A DNA stretch of 32,245 bases. Source: an uncultured Clostridia bacterium. Its GTDB lineage: Bacteria; Bacillota; Clostridia; Oscillospirales; CAG-272. How positions within the stretch are numbered: position 1 is the first letter of the stretch; each line of letters opens with the position of its first letter. Made by a program: the position numbers and the translations under genes. Location of the stretch: positions 1-32,245 of the forward strand of contig CAMEON010000023.1 of the NCBI GenBank assembly GCA_945929845.1. The letters are read 5' to 3'. Of the stretch, positions 15,323 through 23,888 are shown in pieces. The notes beneath the pieces are model-generated. The model made no database searches and was not told the DNA's origin. It was given only the letters and a program-made list of their open reading frames with translations.

Positions 15323-15838
15323 ATGGCCGAGCAGAACCAACAGCCAAGATCCTACGCAAGACGGGTGCCCTCCCCCGGGCAGAGCCGCATTGCCGAGCAG
15401 GTACGCACGCTGATCACGCCTGTTGTCACAGACCTGGGGTACACGCTCTGGGATGTGGCCTATGTGAAGGAAGGGGCAGACTATATCCTGCGTGTCACCA
15501 TCGACCGGGAGAGCGGCATCACGGTGGACGACTGCGAGACAGTGTCCCATGCCATCGACCCAGTGCTGGACGAGGCCGACCCCATTCAGCAGTCCTACCT
15601 GCTGGAGGTCTCCTCCCCCGGCGTGGAGCGGGAGCTGACCCGGGAGGAGCACTTCGCCGCCTGCACAGGGGAGAAGGTGGAGCTTCGCCTCTTTGCCCCG
15701 GTGGATGGCAGTCGGGTGTATACCGGCGTTCTCCGTGGCCTTGACCCGGACGGGCAGGTGCTGGTAGAAGTGAATGGCACGGTGCGTGCCTTCCCCCGGT
15801 CGTCGGTCTCCAAGGTCAGAACGGTTTTTGACTTCTGA
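15323..15838 (+). CDS. rimP: Ribosome maturation factor RimP
   Basis: 171 aa from ATG 15323, with GAAGGAA just upstream; the frame is open 17 codons earlier without a ribosome site. N-terminal alpha/beta domain (IAEQVRTLITPVVTDLGYTLWDV, then LRVTIDRESGITVDDCETVSHAI) and the signature YLLEVSSPGVERELT. A C-terminal Sm-like domain ends at KVRTVFDF. It assists 30S subunit maturation. The N-terminal about 15 residues are a basic, Gln-rich extension not typical of the family. First gene of the nusA operon. Confidence 0.95.
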   Translation: MAEQNQQPRSYARRVPSPGQSRIAEQVRTLITPVVTDLGYTLWDVAYVKEGADYILRVTIDRESGITVDDCETVSHAIDPVLDEADPIQQSYLLEVSSPGVERELTREEHFAACTGEKVELRLFAPVDGSRVYTGVLRGLDPDGQVLVEVNGTVRAFPRSSVSKVRTVFDF

Positions 15839-15949
15839 ACACCCGATCCGTTATCGGGCTGCCGCCTGTCGCCGGGCCTTTGACCCGGACAGCCCCGGAA
15901 GCGCAAAGCAAGCATGAAACAGTAAAAATTCCTGAAAGGATGTATAGCA

Positions 15950-16975
15950 ATGAATGCGGAGTTTTTCGGTGCCCTGGAACAGTTGGAAAAGGAAAAGGGC
16001 ATTCCTCAGGCATACATGCTGGAGAAGATCCAGCTGGCTCTCCTGTCTGCCTTCAAGAAGGAGTTCGGCAACGATGCCCTGATGCGGGTGGAGATAGACC
16101 CGGATAAGAAGAAGATGAAGGCATACCTGCAAAAGGAGATCGTGGAGACAGTGGAGAATCCCATCTGCCAGATCTCCCTGGAGGAAGCCAAGGCCAAGAA
16201 CCGTCGGTACGAGCTGGGTCAGTTCGTGGAGACGGAGGTCAAGACCGACTGTATGCACCGGCTCAGCGCCGCCGCCGCCAAGTCCGTCATCATCCAGGGC
16301 ATCCGGGAGGGTGAGCGGCAGGCCATGCAGAACGCCTACGAGAGCCGGAAGGAGGAGCTGATGACGGCCACGGTCAGCAAGATCGACCGGGAGACCGGCA
16401 ATGTCCTCCTGGAGCTGGATCGGGGCACCAACATCCTGACCAAGGCCGAGCAGATCCCCGGCGAAACCTTCCAGGTGGGACAGAAGATCAAAGTCTTCCT
16501 GACGGAGATCAACAAGGAATCCCGGGGGCCGGTGGTCTCCCTCTCCCGGATCCACCCCAAGCTGGTGTGGCGCCTCTTTGAACTGGAGGTTCCCGAAATA
16601 CAGGACGGCACCGTCATCATCCGGAATGTAGCCCGGGAGGCCGGCTCCCGCACCAAGATCTCCGTCTACTCCCGGGATCCCGCCGTGGATGCGGTGGGTG
16701 CCTGCATCGGCACCCACAATATGCGTATCGATGCCATTCTGAGTGAGCTGTCCGGGGAGAAGATCGACATCGTGGAGTACAGCGAGGAGCCTGAAGCATA
16801 CATCGCCGCCGCCCTGTCCCCGGCCACCGTGCTGTCTGTGACCATGACCGGAGAGCGGGCCTGCCGGGTCAATGTGGCCCCCGAACAGCTTTCCCTGGCC
16901 ATCGGCCGGGAGGGACAGAATGTCCGGCTGGCCGCCCGGCTGACCGGTTGCAAGATAGACATCAAGGCAGAGTGA
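15950..16975 (+). CDS. nusA: Transcription factor NusA
   Basis: 341 aa. The N-terminal RNA-polymerase-binding domain is residues 1-125 (FFGALEQLEKEKGIPQAYMLEKI). An S1 domain (about 130-200, LMTATVSKIDRETGNVLLEL) and two KH domains (about 205-341; VYSRDPAVDAVGACIG and LAIGREGQNVRLAARLTGCKI) follow. It lacks the acidic C-terminal repeats of the E. coli protein, as is normal in Firmicutes. AGGA is 9 nt upstream of the ATG. It governs pausing, termination and antitermination, and may feed back on the operon leader. The 111-bp gap after rimP contains two small hairpins (15842-15858 and 15872-15888) without T-tracts. Confidence 0.95.
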   Translation: MNAEFFGALEQLEKEKGIPQAYMLEKIQLALLSAFKKEFGNDALMRVEIDPDKKKMKAYLQKEIVETVENPICQISLEEAKAKNRRYELGQFVETEVKTDCMHRLSAAAAKSVIIQGIREGERQAMQNAYESRKEELMTATVSKIDRETGNVLLELDRGTNILTKAEQIPGETFQVGQKIKVFLTEINKESRGPVVSLSRIHPKLVWRLFELEVPEIQDGTVIIRNVAREAGSRTKISVYSRDPAVDAVGACIGTHNMRIDAILSELSGEKIDIVEYSEEPEAYIAAALSPATVLSVTMTGERACRVNVAPEQLSLAIGREGQNVRLAARLTGCKIDIKAE

Positions 16976-17007
16976 CCCTCCCGCAGGGAGGGGAAAGGAG
17001 GCAGACT

Positions 17008-17448
17008 GTGAGCGCAGAAGCAGAAGCCGAAGCCAAACGCACAGCCCCGGCGGAGAAGCCCCCTGCCAAGGGAGCTTCCCCCGGTCAGAAGTCAGGGTTG
17101 CAGTCCGGTCAGAAGGCAGGCTCCAAGCCCGGCCAAAAGCCCGGCCAGAAGCCCGGCCAGAAGCCCGGCCAAAAGGCTCGGAAGATACCCATGCGGCAGT
17201 GCCTTGGCTGTAACCAACATAAGCCCAAAGCAGAGCTTCTCCGGGTGGTACGCACCCCCGAGGGGGAGACGGTTCTGGATTTCACTGGCAAAAAATCCGG
17301 TCGGGGCGCATACATCTGCCGGGATGTGGCCTGCCTGCGGCGGGTGCGCAAGAGCCATCGGCTGGAGCGCAGTCTGGACTGCACCATTTCGGATGCTGTC
17401 TACGACCGCATGGAGGCCGAGCTTTCCGGTCAGGAGGAGCATCCATGA
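17008..17448 (+). CDS. ylxR: YlxR/RnpM family RNA-binding protein with basic N-terminal extension
   Basis: 146 aa from a GTG with AAAGGAGG 6 nt upstream. The conserved core starts IPMRQCLGC (60-68), continues ELLRVVRTPEG and GRGAYICRD, and ends near residue 130. This is the YlxR fold, recently linked to RNase P modulation. Typical proteins are about 90 aa; this one has about 58 extra N-terminal residues, rich in Lys, Pro, Gly and Gln, with tandem KPGQ units at 40-56 encoded by repeats of a 12-bp unit (AAGCCCGGCCAG). The extension is probably disordered and nucleic-acid-binding. It overlaps the next gene by 4 bp. Confidence 0.9.
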   Translation: MSAEAEAEAKRTAPAEKPPAKGASPGQKSGLQSGQKAGSKPGQKPGQKPGQKPGQKARKIPMRQCLGCNQHKPKAELLRVVRTPEGETVLDFTGKKSGRGAYICRDVACLRRVRKSHRLERSLDCTISDAVYDRMEAELSGQEEHP

Positions 17449-17855
17449 CCGCACCGGCTGATCAGGAGAAGCAGGACGCCACACCGGCAGAGAGCCGGGA
17501 GGCCGACACCGGACACCTGCTGTCCACCCTGGGTCTGTGCGCCCGGGCCAGGCGGCTGGTCATCGGTACGCCCATGGTCTGTGAGGCCATGCGGCAGAAC
17601 AGGCAGATCCTCTGCGTGCTGGAGGCATCCGACACCTCCGGGAACACCCACAGCAGGCTGACCTCCAAGTGCGCCTGGTACAAGGTGCCCCTGCACCGAC
17701 TGTGTGCGGACAGCGTGTCCCTGGGTCGGTCGGTGGGCAAGCACGGCCCGGTGGCCGCCGTGGGCATCACGGACAAAGATATGCTCCGGGCGCTGGAGAA
17801 GTACTTCCCCTCCGCAGAGGCGCCGGGGTCAGAATCATCGCAGATCATAAACTGA
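17445..17855 (+). CDS. ylxQ: L7Ae/L30e-family RNA-binding protein (YlxQ)
   Basis: 136 aa overlapping ylxR by ATGA. After a variable N-terminus (about 22 residues), the core reads [27 protein letters not shown], then [22 protein letters not shown], then VPLHRL and [21 protein letters not shown]. This is the YlxQ order of the L7Ae superfamily, which binds kink-turn RNA. Its cellular role is unsettled; it is nearly always between ylxR and infB, as here. Confidence 0.92.
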   Translation: MTAPADQEKQDATPAESREADTGHLLSTLGLCARARRLVIGTPMVCEAMRQNRQILCVLEASDTSGNTHSRLTSKCAWYKVPLHRLCADSVSLGRSVGKHGPVAAVGITDKDMLRALEKYFPSAEAPGSESSQIIN

Positions 17856-17859
17856 CAGT

Positions 17860-17898
17860 GTTTTACACAACATCATGCAGTGGTAAAACATATTGTGT
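17860..17898 (+). promoter_or_regulatory. Alternative stems before the infB ribosome site
   Basis: GTTTTAC (17860-17866) can pair with GTAAAAC (17883-17889), or ACACAA (17865-17870) with TTGTGT (17893-17898). The arms overlap at 17865-17866, so the two folds largely exclude each other. The second ends 1 nt before the AGGAGG (17900-17905) of infB. Confidence 0.4.
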
Positions 17899-17908
17899 AG
17901 GAGGAAAT

Positions 17909-20900
17909 ATGGCGGCATTCAATCCACAATTCAAAATTAACCAGATGGCAAAGGACATGGGGCTCAAGACCAAGGATCTGACAGACCTGCTGGCCGGAAA
18001 GGGGCTGGGCGATGTGAAGACCCAGCGGGCTTTGACGGAGCAGGAATTCAGCGTGCTTCTGCAGTCTCTTACCGAGGCAAATCAGGTTGACAACATTTAC
18101 AATTACATGGATGGCATCACCTGTATTCCCTCCAGAAAGGCGGCGCAGGCAAAAGTCGCCGCTGAAAAGGCCGCCGCAGAAAAAGCGGCGGCCGAGAAAG
18201 CGGCGGCCGAGAAAGCGGCAGCCGAGAAAGCGGCAGCCGAGAAAGCCGCTGCTGAGAAAGCGGCCGCCGAGAAGGCCGCCGCTGAAAAGGCCGCCGCCGA
18301 AAAGGCTGCGGCTGAGAAAGCGGCCGCCGAGAAAGCGGCCGCAGAAAAGGCTGCGGCTGAGAAAGCAGCCGCCGAGAAAGCTGCTGCTGAAAAGATTGCC
18401 GCTGAAAAGGCCGCCGAGAAAGCTGCTGCTGAAAAGATTGCCGCTGAAAAGGCCGCCGAGAAAGCCGCCGCCGACAAGGTTGCGGCCGAAAAGGCCGCCG
18501 CCCGGGCCGCCGCCCTGGAGCGGGTAGCCAAGGCCAACAACATCAATCTGAACGGTGCCCGTCGGCCTGCCTCCGGCTCTGCCGCTCCTGCCGCCCGTGA
18601 CGGCAGAGTTGACACCCGGACTGACAGCAGACCGGACGGTCGGACTGCCGGGGACAGAGTGGCCCGCACGGATCGGCCCGGTCAGGGCAGTACCCGGCCT
18701 GCCGGGGATCGGCCCGGTCAGGGCAGTACCCGGCCTGCCGGGGATCGGCCCCAGGGAGGCACCCGCTCCGAGGGCAGACCGACCCAGGCCAGTGCCCCCC
18801 AGGGTGGGATCAGACCGGACAGCCGTCCGGGCGACCGTCCCTCCGGAGATCGCTCCTTTGGCGACCGTCCCTCCGGGGATCGCTCCTTTGGGGATGGAAG
18901 CCGCCAGGGTGCCCGTCCCGACAGTGGCAGGAACGTCGGCAACCGTCCGGCGGGCAACAACAACAACAGGGACAGGGGCGGCATGGACAAGGATAAGGAC
19001 AAGGGCGGCTTCAGCCAGAACGCACCCCGGGAGCACTTCCAGGTGCAGGCCATTGTCCGCGGCCAGACCCCCAAGGGCGGAGACACCCAGAAGGCACCCC
19101 GGGGTGCGACCCGGGTGGTGGATACCCACATGTCCACGGTGGATCTGTCCAAGTACGACGATAAGCTCAACAACTTCGTGTCCGAGCATATGCAGGATGC
19201 CCGGGGCGGCAATCAGAAGCTGACCCGCAAGCCCAGCATGCAGGGCAAGGCCGGACAGCAGAACGGTTCCCGCACCGGTGCCCCCATGCTCCGCAAACCC
19301 AACAGCAAGCCCGGTGCCAAGAAGCAGCCTCCCGTAAAGAAGGCACCCCTCAATGTGCAGATCCCGGATGAGATCGTGGTCAGCGATCTGGCCGCCCGAC
19401 TGAAGGTGACCGCCGCCGAGGTGGTCAAGCGGCTGATGCTCATGGGCGTGATGGCTACGGTCAATCAGTCCATCGACTACGACACAGCCGCCCTGGTCGC
19501 CGAGGAGCTGGGCGCTGTCCCCTCCAAGGAGGTGGTGGTGACCATCGAGGAGAAGCTGTTCGACACCAGCGAGGATTCCGCCGAATCCCTGGTACCCCGT
19601 GCCCCGGTGGTCTGCGTCATGGGCCATGTGGACCACGGAAAGACCTCCCTTCTGGATGCCATCCGGAATACCCATGTGACCGCCGGCGAGGCCGGTGGCA
19701 TTACCCAGCACATCGGTGCCTACCGGGTGCAGATCAACGGTCAGGACATCACCTTCCTGGATACCCCCGGCCATGAGGCCTTCACGGCCATGCGTGCCCG
19801 GGGTGCCCAGGCTACGGATATCGCCATTCTGGTGGTTGCCGCCGACGACGGCATCATGCCCCAGACGGTGGAGGCCATCAACCATGCCAAGGCCGCCGGG
19901 GTGGATATCATCGTGGCCATCAACAAGATGGATAAGCCCGGTGCCGACCCGGAGAATGTGAAGCAGGAGCTGACCAAGTACGATCTGGTACCCGAAGAGT
20001 GGGGCGGCGATGTCATCTGCGTGCCGGTGTCTGCCGTCACCCACATGGGCATCGACGAGTTGCTGGAGAATGTCCTTCTGGTGGCCGAGGTCAAGGAGCT
20101 GAAGGCCAATCCCAACCGCCGTGCCAAGGGTATTGTCATTGAGGCCAAGCTGGACAAGGGCAAAGGCCCTGTGGCCACCGTGCTGGTACAGAACGGTACC
20201 CTGCGCCCCGGCGACATTGTCATTGCCGGCACCTCGGTGGGTCGTGTCCGTAGCATGATGGATCACAATGGCCGCCCGGTCAAGACCGCAGGCCCCTCCG
20301 TGCCGGTGGAGATCACTGGTCTTGCGGATGTACCGGAGGCAGGCGATGAGTTCGAGGCTGTGGTGGACGAGCGGATGGCCCGTGAACTGGCCGACCGCCG
20401 CCGTACCAAGGCCAAGGAGGAAAGCTTCAAGGCCAACGCCCGGGCCAACCTGAACACCCTGTTCGAGCAGTTGAACGCCGGCATCAAGGATCTGAATATC
20501 ATCGTCAAAGCAGATGTGGACGGCACTGTGGAGGCCGTCAAGTCCTCCCTACAGAAGCTGTCCAACGAGGAGGTACGGGTGCAGGTCATCCATGCCGCCT
20601 GCGGCGGTATCACCGAGGGCGATGTCACCTTCGCCGCCGCCTCCAACGCCATCATCGTGGGCTTCAATGTCCGGCCTGACAAGCAGGCACTGGACAGTGC
20701 CGAGCGGCAGGGCGTAGAGATCCGCACCTACCGTGTCATATACGAGTGCATTGAGGAGATCCAGGCCGCCATGAAGGGTATGCTGGCTCCCAAGTTCCGG
20801 GAGAACCTGCTGGGTCACGCCGAGGTGCGCCAGACCATCCATGTGCCCAATGTGGGCACCATCGCCGGTTCCTATATCACCGACGGAAAGGTGACCCGGA

Positions 20901-21091
20901 ACGCCCAGATCCGTGTGGTACGGGACAGCGTGGTCATCTTCGAAGACAAGATTTCCTCCCTGCGCCGCTTCAAGGACGATGTGCGGGAGGTGGCCGAGGG
21001 CTACGAATGCGGTATCGGCCTGGATCGGTTCAACGACATCAAGGAAGGCGATGTGCTGGAAGCCTTCGTGATGGAGGAGATCCCGCAGTAA
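17909..21091 (+). CDS. infB: Translation initiation factor IF-2 with long AAAEK-repeat extension
   Basis: 1060 aa; ATG behind AGGAGG. Residues 1-70 form a small N-terminal domain. About 82-205 are tandem Ala-Ala-Ala-Glu-Lys pentads, likely a long charged helix. About 210-400 are Arg/Gly/Pro/Asp-rich and probably disordered. IF2_N starts near 487 ([14 protein letters not shown]). The GTPase domain has G1 GHVDHGKT (572-579), G2 [11 protein letters not shown]3 DTPGH, G4 NKMDK and G5 SAVT. Beta-barrel and C-terminal fMet-tRNA-binding domains follow to FVMEEIPQ. Typical IF-2 is about 700-900 aa, so the excess is N-terminal. It positions initiator tRNA on the 30S subunit. The usual neighbour rbfA does not follow. 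Confidence 0.95.
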   Translation: MAAFNPQFKINQMAKDMGLKTKDLTDLLAGKGLGDVKTQRALTEQEFSVLLQSLTEANQVDNIYNYMDGITCIPSRKAAQAKVAAEKAAAEKAAAEKAAAEKAAAEKAAAEKAAAEKAAAEKAAAEKAAAEKAAAEKAAAEKAAAEKAAAEKAAAEKAAAEKIAAEKAAEKAAAEKIAAEKAAEKAAADKVAAEKAAARAAALERVAKANNINLNGARRPASGSAAPAARDGRVDTRTDSRPDGRTAGDRVARTDRPGQGSTRPAGDRPGQGSTRPAGDRPQGGTRSEGRPTQASAPQGGIRPDSRPGDRPSGDRSFGDRPSGDRSFGDGSRQGARPDSGRNVGNRPAGNNNNRDRGGMDKDKDKGGFSQNAPREHFQVQAIVRGQTPKGGDTQKAPRGATRVVDTHMSTVDLSKYDDKLNNFVSEHMQDARGGNQKLTRKPSMQGKAGQQNGSRTGAPMLRKPNSKPGAKKQPPVKKAPLNVQIPDEIVVSDLAARLKVTAAEVVKRLMLMGVMATVNQSIDYDTAALVAEELGAVPSKEVVVTIEEKLFDTSEDSAESLVPRAPVVCVMGHVDHGKTSLLDAIRNTHVTAGEAGGITQHIGAYRVQINGQDITFLDTPGHEAFTAMRARGAQATDIAILVVAADDGIMPQTVEAINHAKAAGVDIIVAINKMDKPGADPENVKQELTKYDLVPEEWGGDVICVPVSAVTHMGIDELLENVLLVAEVKELKANPNRRAKGIVIEAKLDKGKGPVATVLVQNGTLRPGDIVIAGTSVGRVRSMMDHNGRPVKTAGPSVPVEITGLADVPEAGDEFEAVVDERMARELADRRRTKAKEESFKANARANLNTLFEQLNAGIKDLNIIVKADVDGTVEAVKSSLQKLSNEEVRVQVIHAACGGITEGDVTFAAASNAIIVGFNVRPDKQALDSAERQGVEIRTYRVIYECIEEIQAAMKGMLAPKFRENLLGHAEVRQTIHVPNVGTIAGSYITDGKVTRNAQIRVVRDSVVIFEDKISSLRRFKDDVREVAEGYECGIGLDRFNDIKEGDVLEAFVMEEIPQ
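18150..18525 (+). repeat. 15-bp tandem repeat coding for AAAEK pentads
   Basis: About 23 consecutive units of GCCGCCGAGAAAGCG-like codons with synonymous drift; near the end some units change to IAAEK or lose a residue (EKAAEK). It lies inside infB. The reading frame is kept throughout. Confidence 0.9.
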
Positions 21092-21118
21092 GCATCATCG
21101 GGAGGAGGCGTGTGCCGT

Positions 21119-21895
21119 ATGAGAGAAAAGGAAAATAGACCGGCGGACCAAGTCGCTCTGGCGGATCAGGTCGCACAGCTGAAGGGCTTCCTTGACCGTG
21201 CCCGGCACATCGTCTTCTTCGGCGGAGCCGGGGTGTCCACCGAGAGCGGGATCCCGGACTTCCGCAGTCAGGACGGGCTGTACAACCAGTCCTATGACTG
21301 GCCGCCGGAGACCATCCTGTCCCACTCCTTCTTCCTGCGACGCCCTGCCGATTTCTACCGCTTCTACCGGGAGAAAATGATCTTTGACCCGGCGAAGATC
21401 CGTCCCAACCCGGCTCACCTGGCACTGGCACGGCTGGAAGCCCAGGGCAAGATGGAGGGTTGCGGCGTGGTGACCCAGAATATTGACGGACTGCACACAG
21501 CGGCAGGCTCCCGGGTGGTGTACGAGCTGCACGGCTCCATCCACCGGAACCACTGCACCCGGTGCGGGAGGTTCTTTCCTTTGTCCGTTATATCGGACAG
21601 TCAGGGGATCCCCCGGTGCGACTGCGGCGGTATCATCAAGCCGGATGTGGTGCTGTACGAGGAGGCACTGGACGAGCAGGTACTGACCGGAGCGGTGGAG
21701 GCTCTGGGGCAGGCTGATCTGCTCATCATCGGCGGCACCTCCATGACCGTCTACCCGGCGGCGGGTCTGATCCGCTACTTTGGCGGCAACCGCATTGTCG
21801 TGATCAATCGGGATGCAACATCAGCCGATGGGGACAGCGATCTGGTGATCCGTCAGCCCATTGCCGAGGTGCTGGGTCGGGCGATTCTCTCATGA
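21119..21895 (+). CDS. cobB: NAD-dependent protein deacylase (Sir2 family)
   Basis: 258 aa; ATG 21119 is 10 nt after GGAGGAGG (an earlier GTG at 21110 is too close to it). NAD-binding GAGVSTESGIPDFRS (36-50), TQNID (119-123) and catalytic His138 in YELHGS. Zinc Cys are C146, C149, C167 and C169; the last pair is CDC rather than the usual CxxC. A late GTSMTVYPAAG and VVINRD complete the Rossmann fold. It removes acyl groups from lysines using NAD. It starts 27 bp after infB in the position usually held by rbfA, so it is probably transcribed with the translation operon. Confidence 0.93.
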   Translation: MREKENRPADQVALADQVAQLKGFLDRARHIVFFGGAGVSTESGIPDFRSQDGLYNQSYDWPPETILSHSFFLRRPADFYRFYREKMIFDPAKIRPNPAHLALARLEAQGKMEGCGVVTQNIDGLHTAAGSRVVYELHGSIHRNHCTRCGRFFPLSVISDSQGIPRCDCGGIIKPDVVLYEEALDEQVLTGAVEALGQADLLIIGGTSMTVYPAAGLIRYFGGNRIVVINRDATSADGDSDLVIRQPIAEVLGRAILS

Positions 21896-21972
21896 TCCGG
21901 ATGGGTGGCCGCTCCGGTTGTGTTCATGGATGGTCAGGCAAAAAATGATTCAGAAAGAAAGGGGTGTTTGGC

Positions 21973-22395
21973 GTGAGATACGAAAAATCCTGCGGAGCAC
22001 TGGTTTTTCGCCAGGATCCCAAGACAGGTCGGAAGTACATACTGATGATCCGCCACAAGCATGGCGGCCATCGCTCTTTTCCCAAAGGTCATGTGGAGGC
22101 AGGGGAAACCGAGCATCAGACAGCCATCCGGGAGGTGGAGGAGGAGACCGCTGTCCGCATCCGCATCACCTCGGATTTCTGCGAGAAGGTGTACTACAGC
22201 CCCATGCCCGGGGTGCAGAAGGAAGTGGTGTACTTCCTGTCCGTCACGGATCAGAAGTCGGTGCACCCCCACGATGGGGAGATCGCCGATGTGGAGTGGG
22301 TGCCGCTGGAAAATGCCGAGCGTTTCCTCACCCATGAGAACGACAAGATCGTCCTGCGCTCTGCGCTGAAGAGTCTGGATCAGTCGGCTGTCTGA
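21973..22395 (+). CDS. Nudix hydrolase (Ap4A-hydrolase-like)
   Basis: 140 aa from a GTG (MRYEKSCGALVFR) 9 nt after AAAGGGG; an earlier GTG at 21964 is too close to the ribosome site. The Nudix box spans 39-61: GHVEAGETEHQTAIREVEEETAV in two parts, with Ala replacing the usual Gly near the end. The opening SCGALVFR and RHKHGGHRSFPKGH are typical of asymmetric bis(5'-nucleosyl)-tetraphosphatase-type Nudix proteins. Substrate is a nucleoside diphosphate derivative, not determinable further. It lies 77 bp after the sirtuin gene. Confidence 0.9.
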   Translation: MRYEKSCGALVFRQDPKTGRKYILMIRHKHGGHRSFPKGHVEAGETEHQTAIREVEEETAVRIRITSDFCEKVYYSPMPGVQKEVVYFLSVTDQKSVHPHDGEIADVEWVPLENAERFLTHENDKIVLRSALKSLDQSAV

Positions 22396-22434
22396 TCCCA
22401 CCCTGCCATGTCTGTCCCGAAGAGGAGGATCATT

Positions 22435-23847
22435 ATGTCTCATTCGCCTGCTCAGAATCTGTCGGCGGGCCTGCCCTCGCCGTCCTTCCCTTCCGTCCCC
22501 CTGTTTTCAAGGCCCCTGCGGGTGCTGTACGACCTTTTGGGTACCCTGGTGGTTTTGGGGTGCGCTGTCTGCTACCTGCCCCTGTCCCGGGCAGGCACCG
22601 CCGATCCCCTGTTCTGGATGATCCCCCTGTACCTCCTGTGCGGGATCCTGCCGCCGTTGCTTTTCGTCCGGGTGCCGGGCTGGCGACTGCGGCTTTGTGC
22701 TCATGGGGCCACCATGCTGATCATCTTCCTGCTCTCGGCGACCGTGGCGGTGCTGTACCATCTGGGGCACCTGCCCATGCTCTGGCACGGCCAGTGGAAG
22801 GACTGGCTGTGGAGTGCCGGCGTGGCCATTCTGGCCGAGGCACTGGTCTTCTGGAACGGCATGATCTGCATCTATATCACCTCTACCCAGCTGGGCCTGC
22901 GTTGGCGTGTGCTGGGCGTTTTGTGCGGCCTGATCCCAGTGGTCAACCTGCTGGTGTTGGGCCGTATGCTGTCCGTAGTCATCCGGGAGGTGGACACCGA
23001 GACGGCGGTGGACGACCGCAACAAGGCCCGGGCTACAGAGGCTGTCTGCCGGACCCGGTACCCCCTTTTGCTGGTGCACGGGGTATTCTTCCGGGATTTC
23101 CGCTACCTGGACTACTGGGGTCGGATCCCCAAGGCACTGAAGGCCAACGGAGCCACCGTCTACTACGGCAATCAGCAGTCGGCGGCCTCGGTGGATGACA
23201 GCGGGCGGGAGCTGGCCCAGCGCATCCGGGAGATCGTGGCGGCCACAGGCTGTGGCAAGGTCAATGTCATCGCCCACTCCAAGGGCGGGCTGGATATGCG
23301 GGCCGCCATCGCCCGGTATGGGGTCGGGAACATGGTGGCCTCCCTGACCACCATCAACACGCCCCATAAGGGGTGCGGATTTGCCGACTACCTGCTGTCG
23401 CACATTCCGCAGTCCGTACAGAAGAAGGCGGCGGGTGCCTACAACGCCACCCTGACCCGTCTGGGGGATAAAAATCCGGACTTCATGTCCGCCGTCACCG
23501 ACCTGACCGCCGCCCGGTGCGCCGGGATGCAGACCTCCCTGGCCTTCCCTCCGGAGGCGGACATCTACTGCCAGAGCGTAGGTTCCCGGCTGGATCGTCC
23601 CACCGGAGGACGCTTCCCCCTGAACTTCTGCTACCCGCTGGTGCGCTACTTTGACGGCCCCAACGACGGTCTTGTGGCGGAATCCTCCTTCGCTTTCGGC
23701 TCCTCCTTCACGCTACTCACCGCCCGGGGCAAGCGGGGGATCTCCCACGGGGACATGATCGACCTGAACCGGGAGAACATCCCCGGCTTTGATGTCCGGG
23801 AATTCTATGTGGGTCTTGTGGCCGACCTGAAACAGCGCGGATTGTGA
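22435..23847 (+). CDS. Membrane-anchored lipase-like alpha/beta hydrolase
   Basis: 470 aa; ATG with GAGGAGG 6 nt upstream. The N-terminal about 175 residues contain five hydrophobic segments (about 29-52, 59-78, 88-110, 122-145, 152-175). The C-terminal hydrolase domain opens with YPLLLVHGVFFRD, has a nucleophile elbow AHSKGG (Ser282), Asp411 in DGPNDGLV and His438 in SHGDMID, a complete triad. This order matches bacterial triacylglycerol-lipase-like proteins. The membrane domain fused to the lipase is unusual. Likely acts on lipids or esters at the membrane; which side is unclear. It is 39 bp after the Nudix gene. Confidence 0.85.
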   Translation: MSHSPAQNLSAGLPSPSFPSVPLFSRPLRVLYDLLGTLVVLGCAVCYLPLSRAGTADPLFWMIPLYLLCGILPPLLFVRVPGWRLRLCAHGATMLIIFLLSATVAVLYHLGHLPMLWHGQWKDWLWSAGVAILAEALVFWNGMICIYITSTQLGLRWRVLGVLCGLIPVVNLLVLGRMLSVVIREVDTETAVDDRNKARATEAVCRTRYPLLLVHGVFFRDFRYLDYWGRIPKALKANGATVYYGNQQSAASVDDSGRELAQRIREIVAATGCGKVNVIAHSKGGLDMRAAIARYGVGNMVASLTTINTPHKGCGFADYLLSHIPQSVQKKAAGAYNATLTRLGDKNPDFMSAVTDLTAARCAGMQTSLAFPPEADIYCQSVGSRLDRPTGGRFPLNFCYPLVRYFDGPNDGLVAESSFAFGSSFTLLTARGKRGISHGDMIDLNRENIPGFDVREFYVGLVADLKQRGL

Positions 23848-23888
23848 ATTGATTTCCATTTGAATACATACGAAAGGACCCGACTGAC

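Noticed and set aside
18150-18525. Possible CRISPR-like regular repeat
   Set aside because: Contiguous 15-bp coding units without spacers, in frame in infB.
17873-20266. Minus-strand open frame of about 797 codons opposite infB, including a Ser/Phe/Ala repeat
   Set aside because: The repeat is the complement of the AAAEK codons; no start signal or domain.
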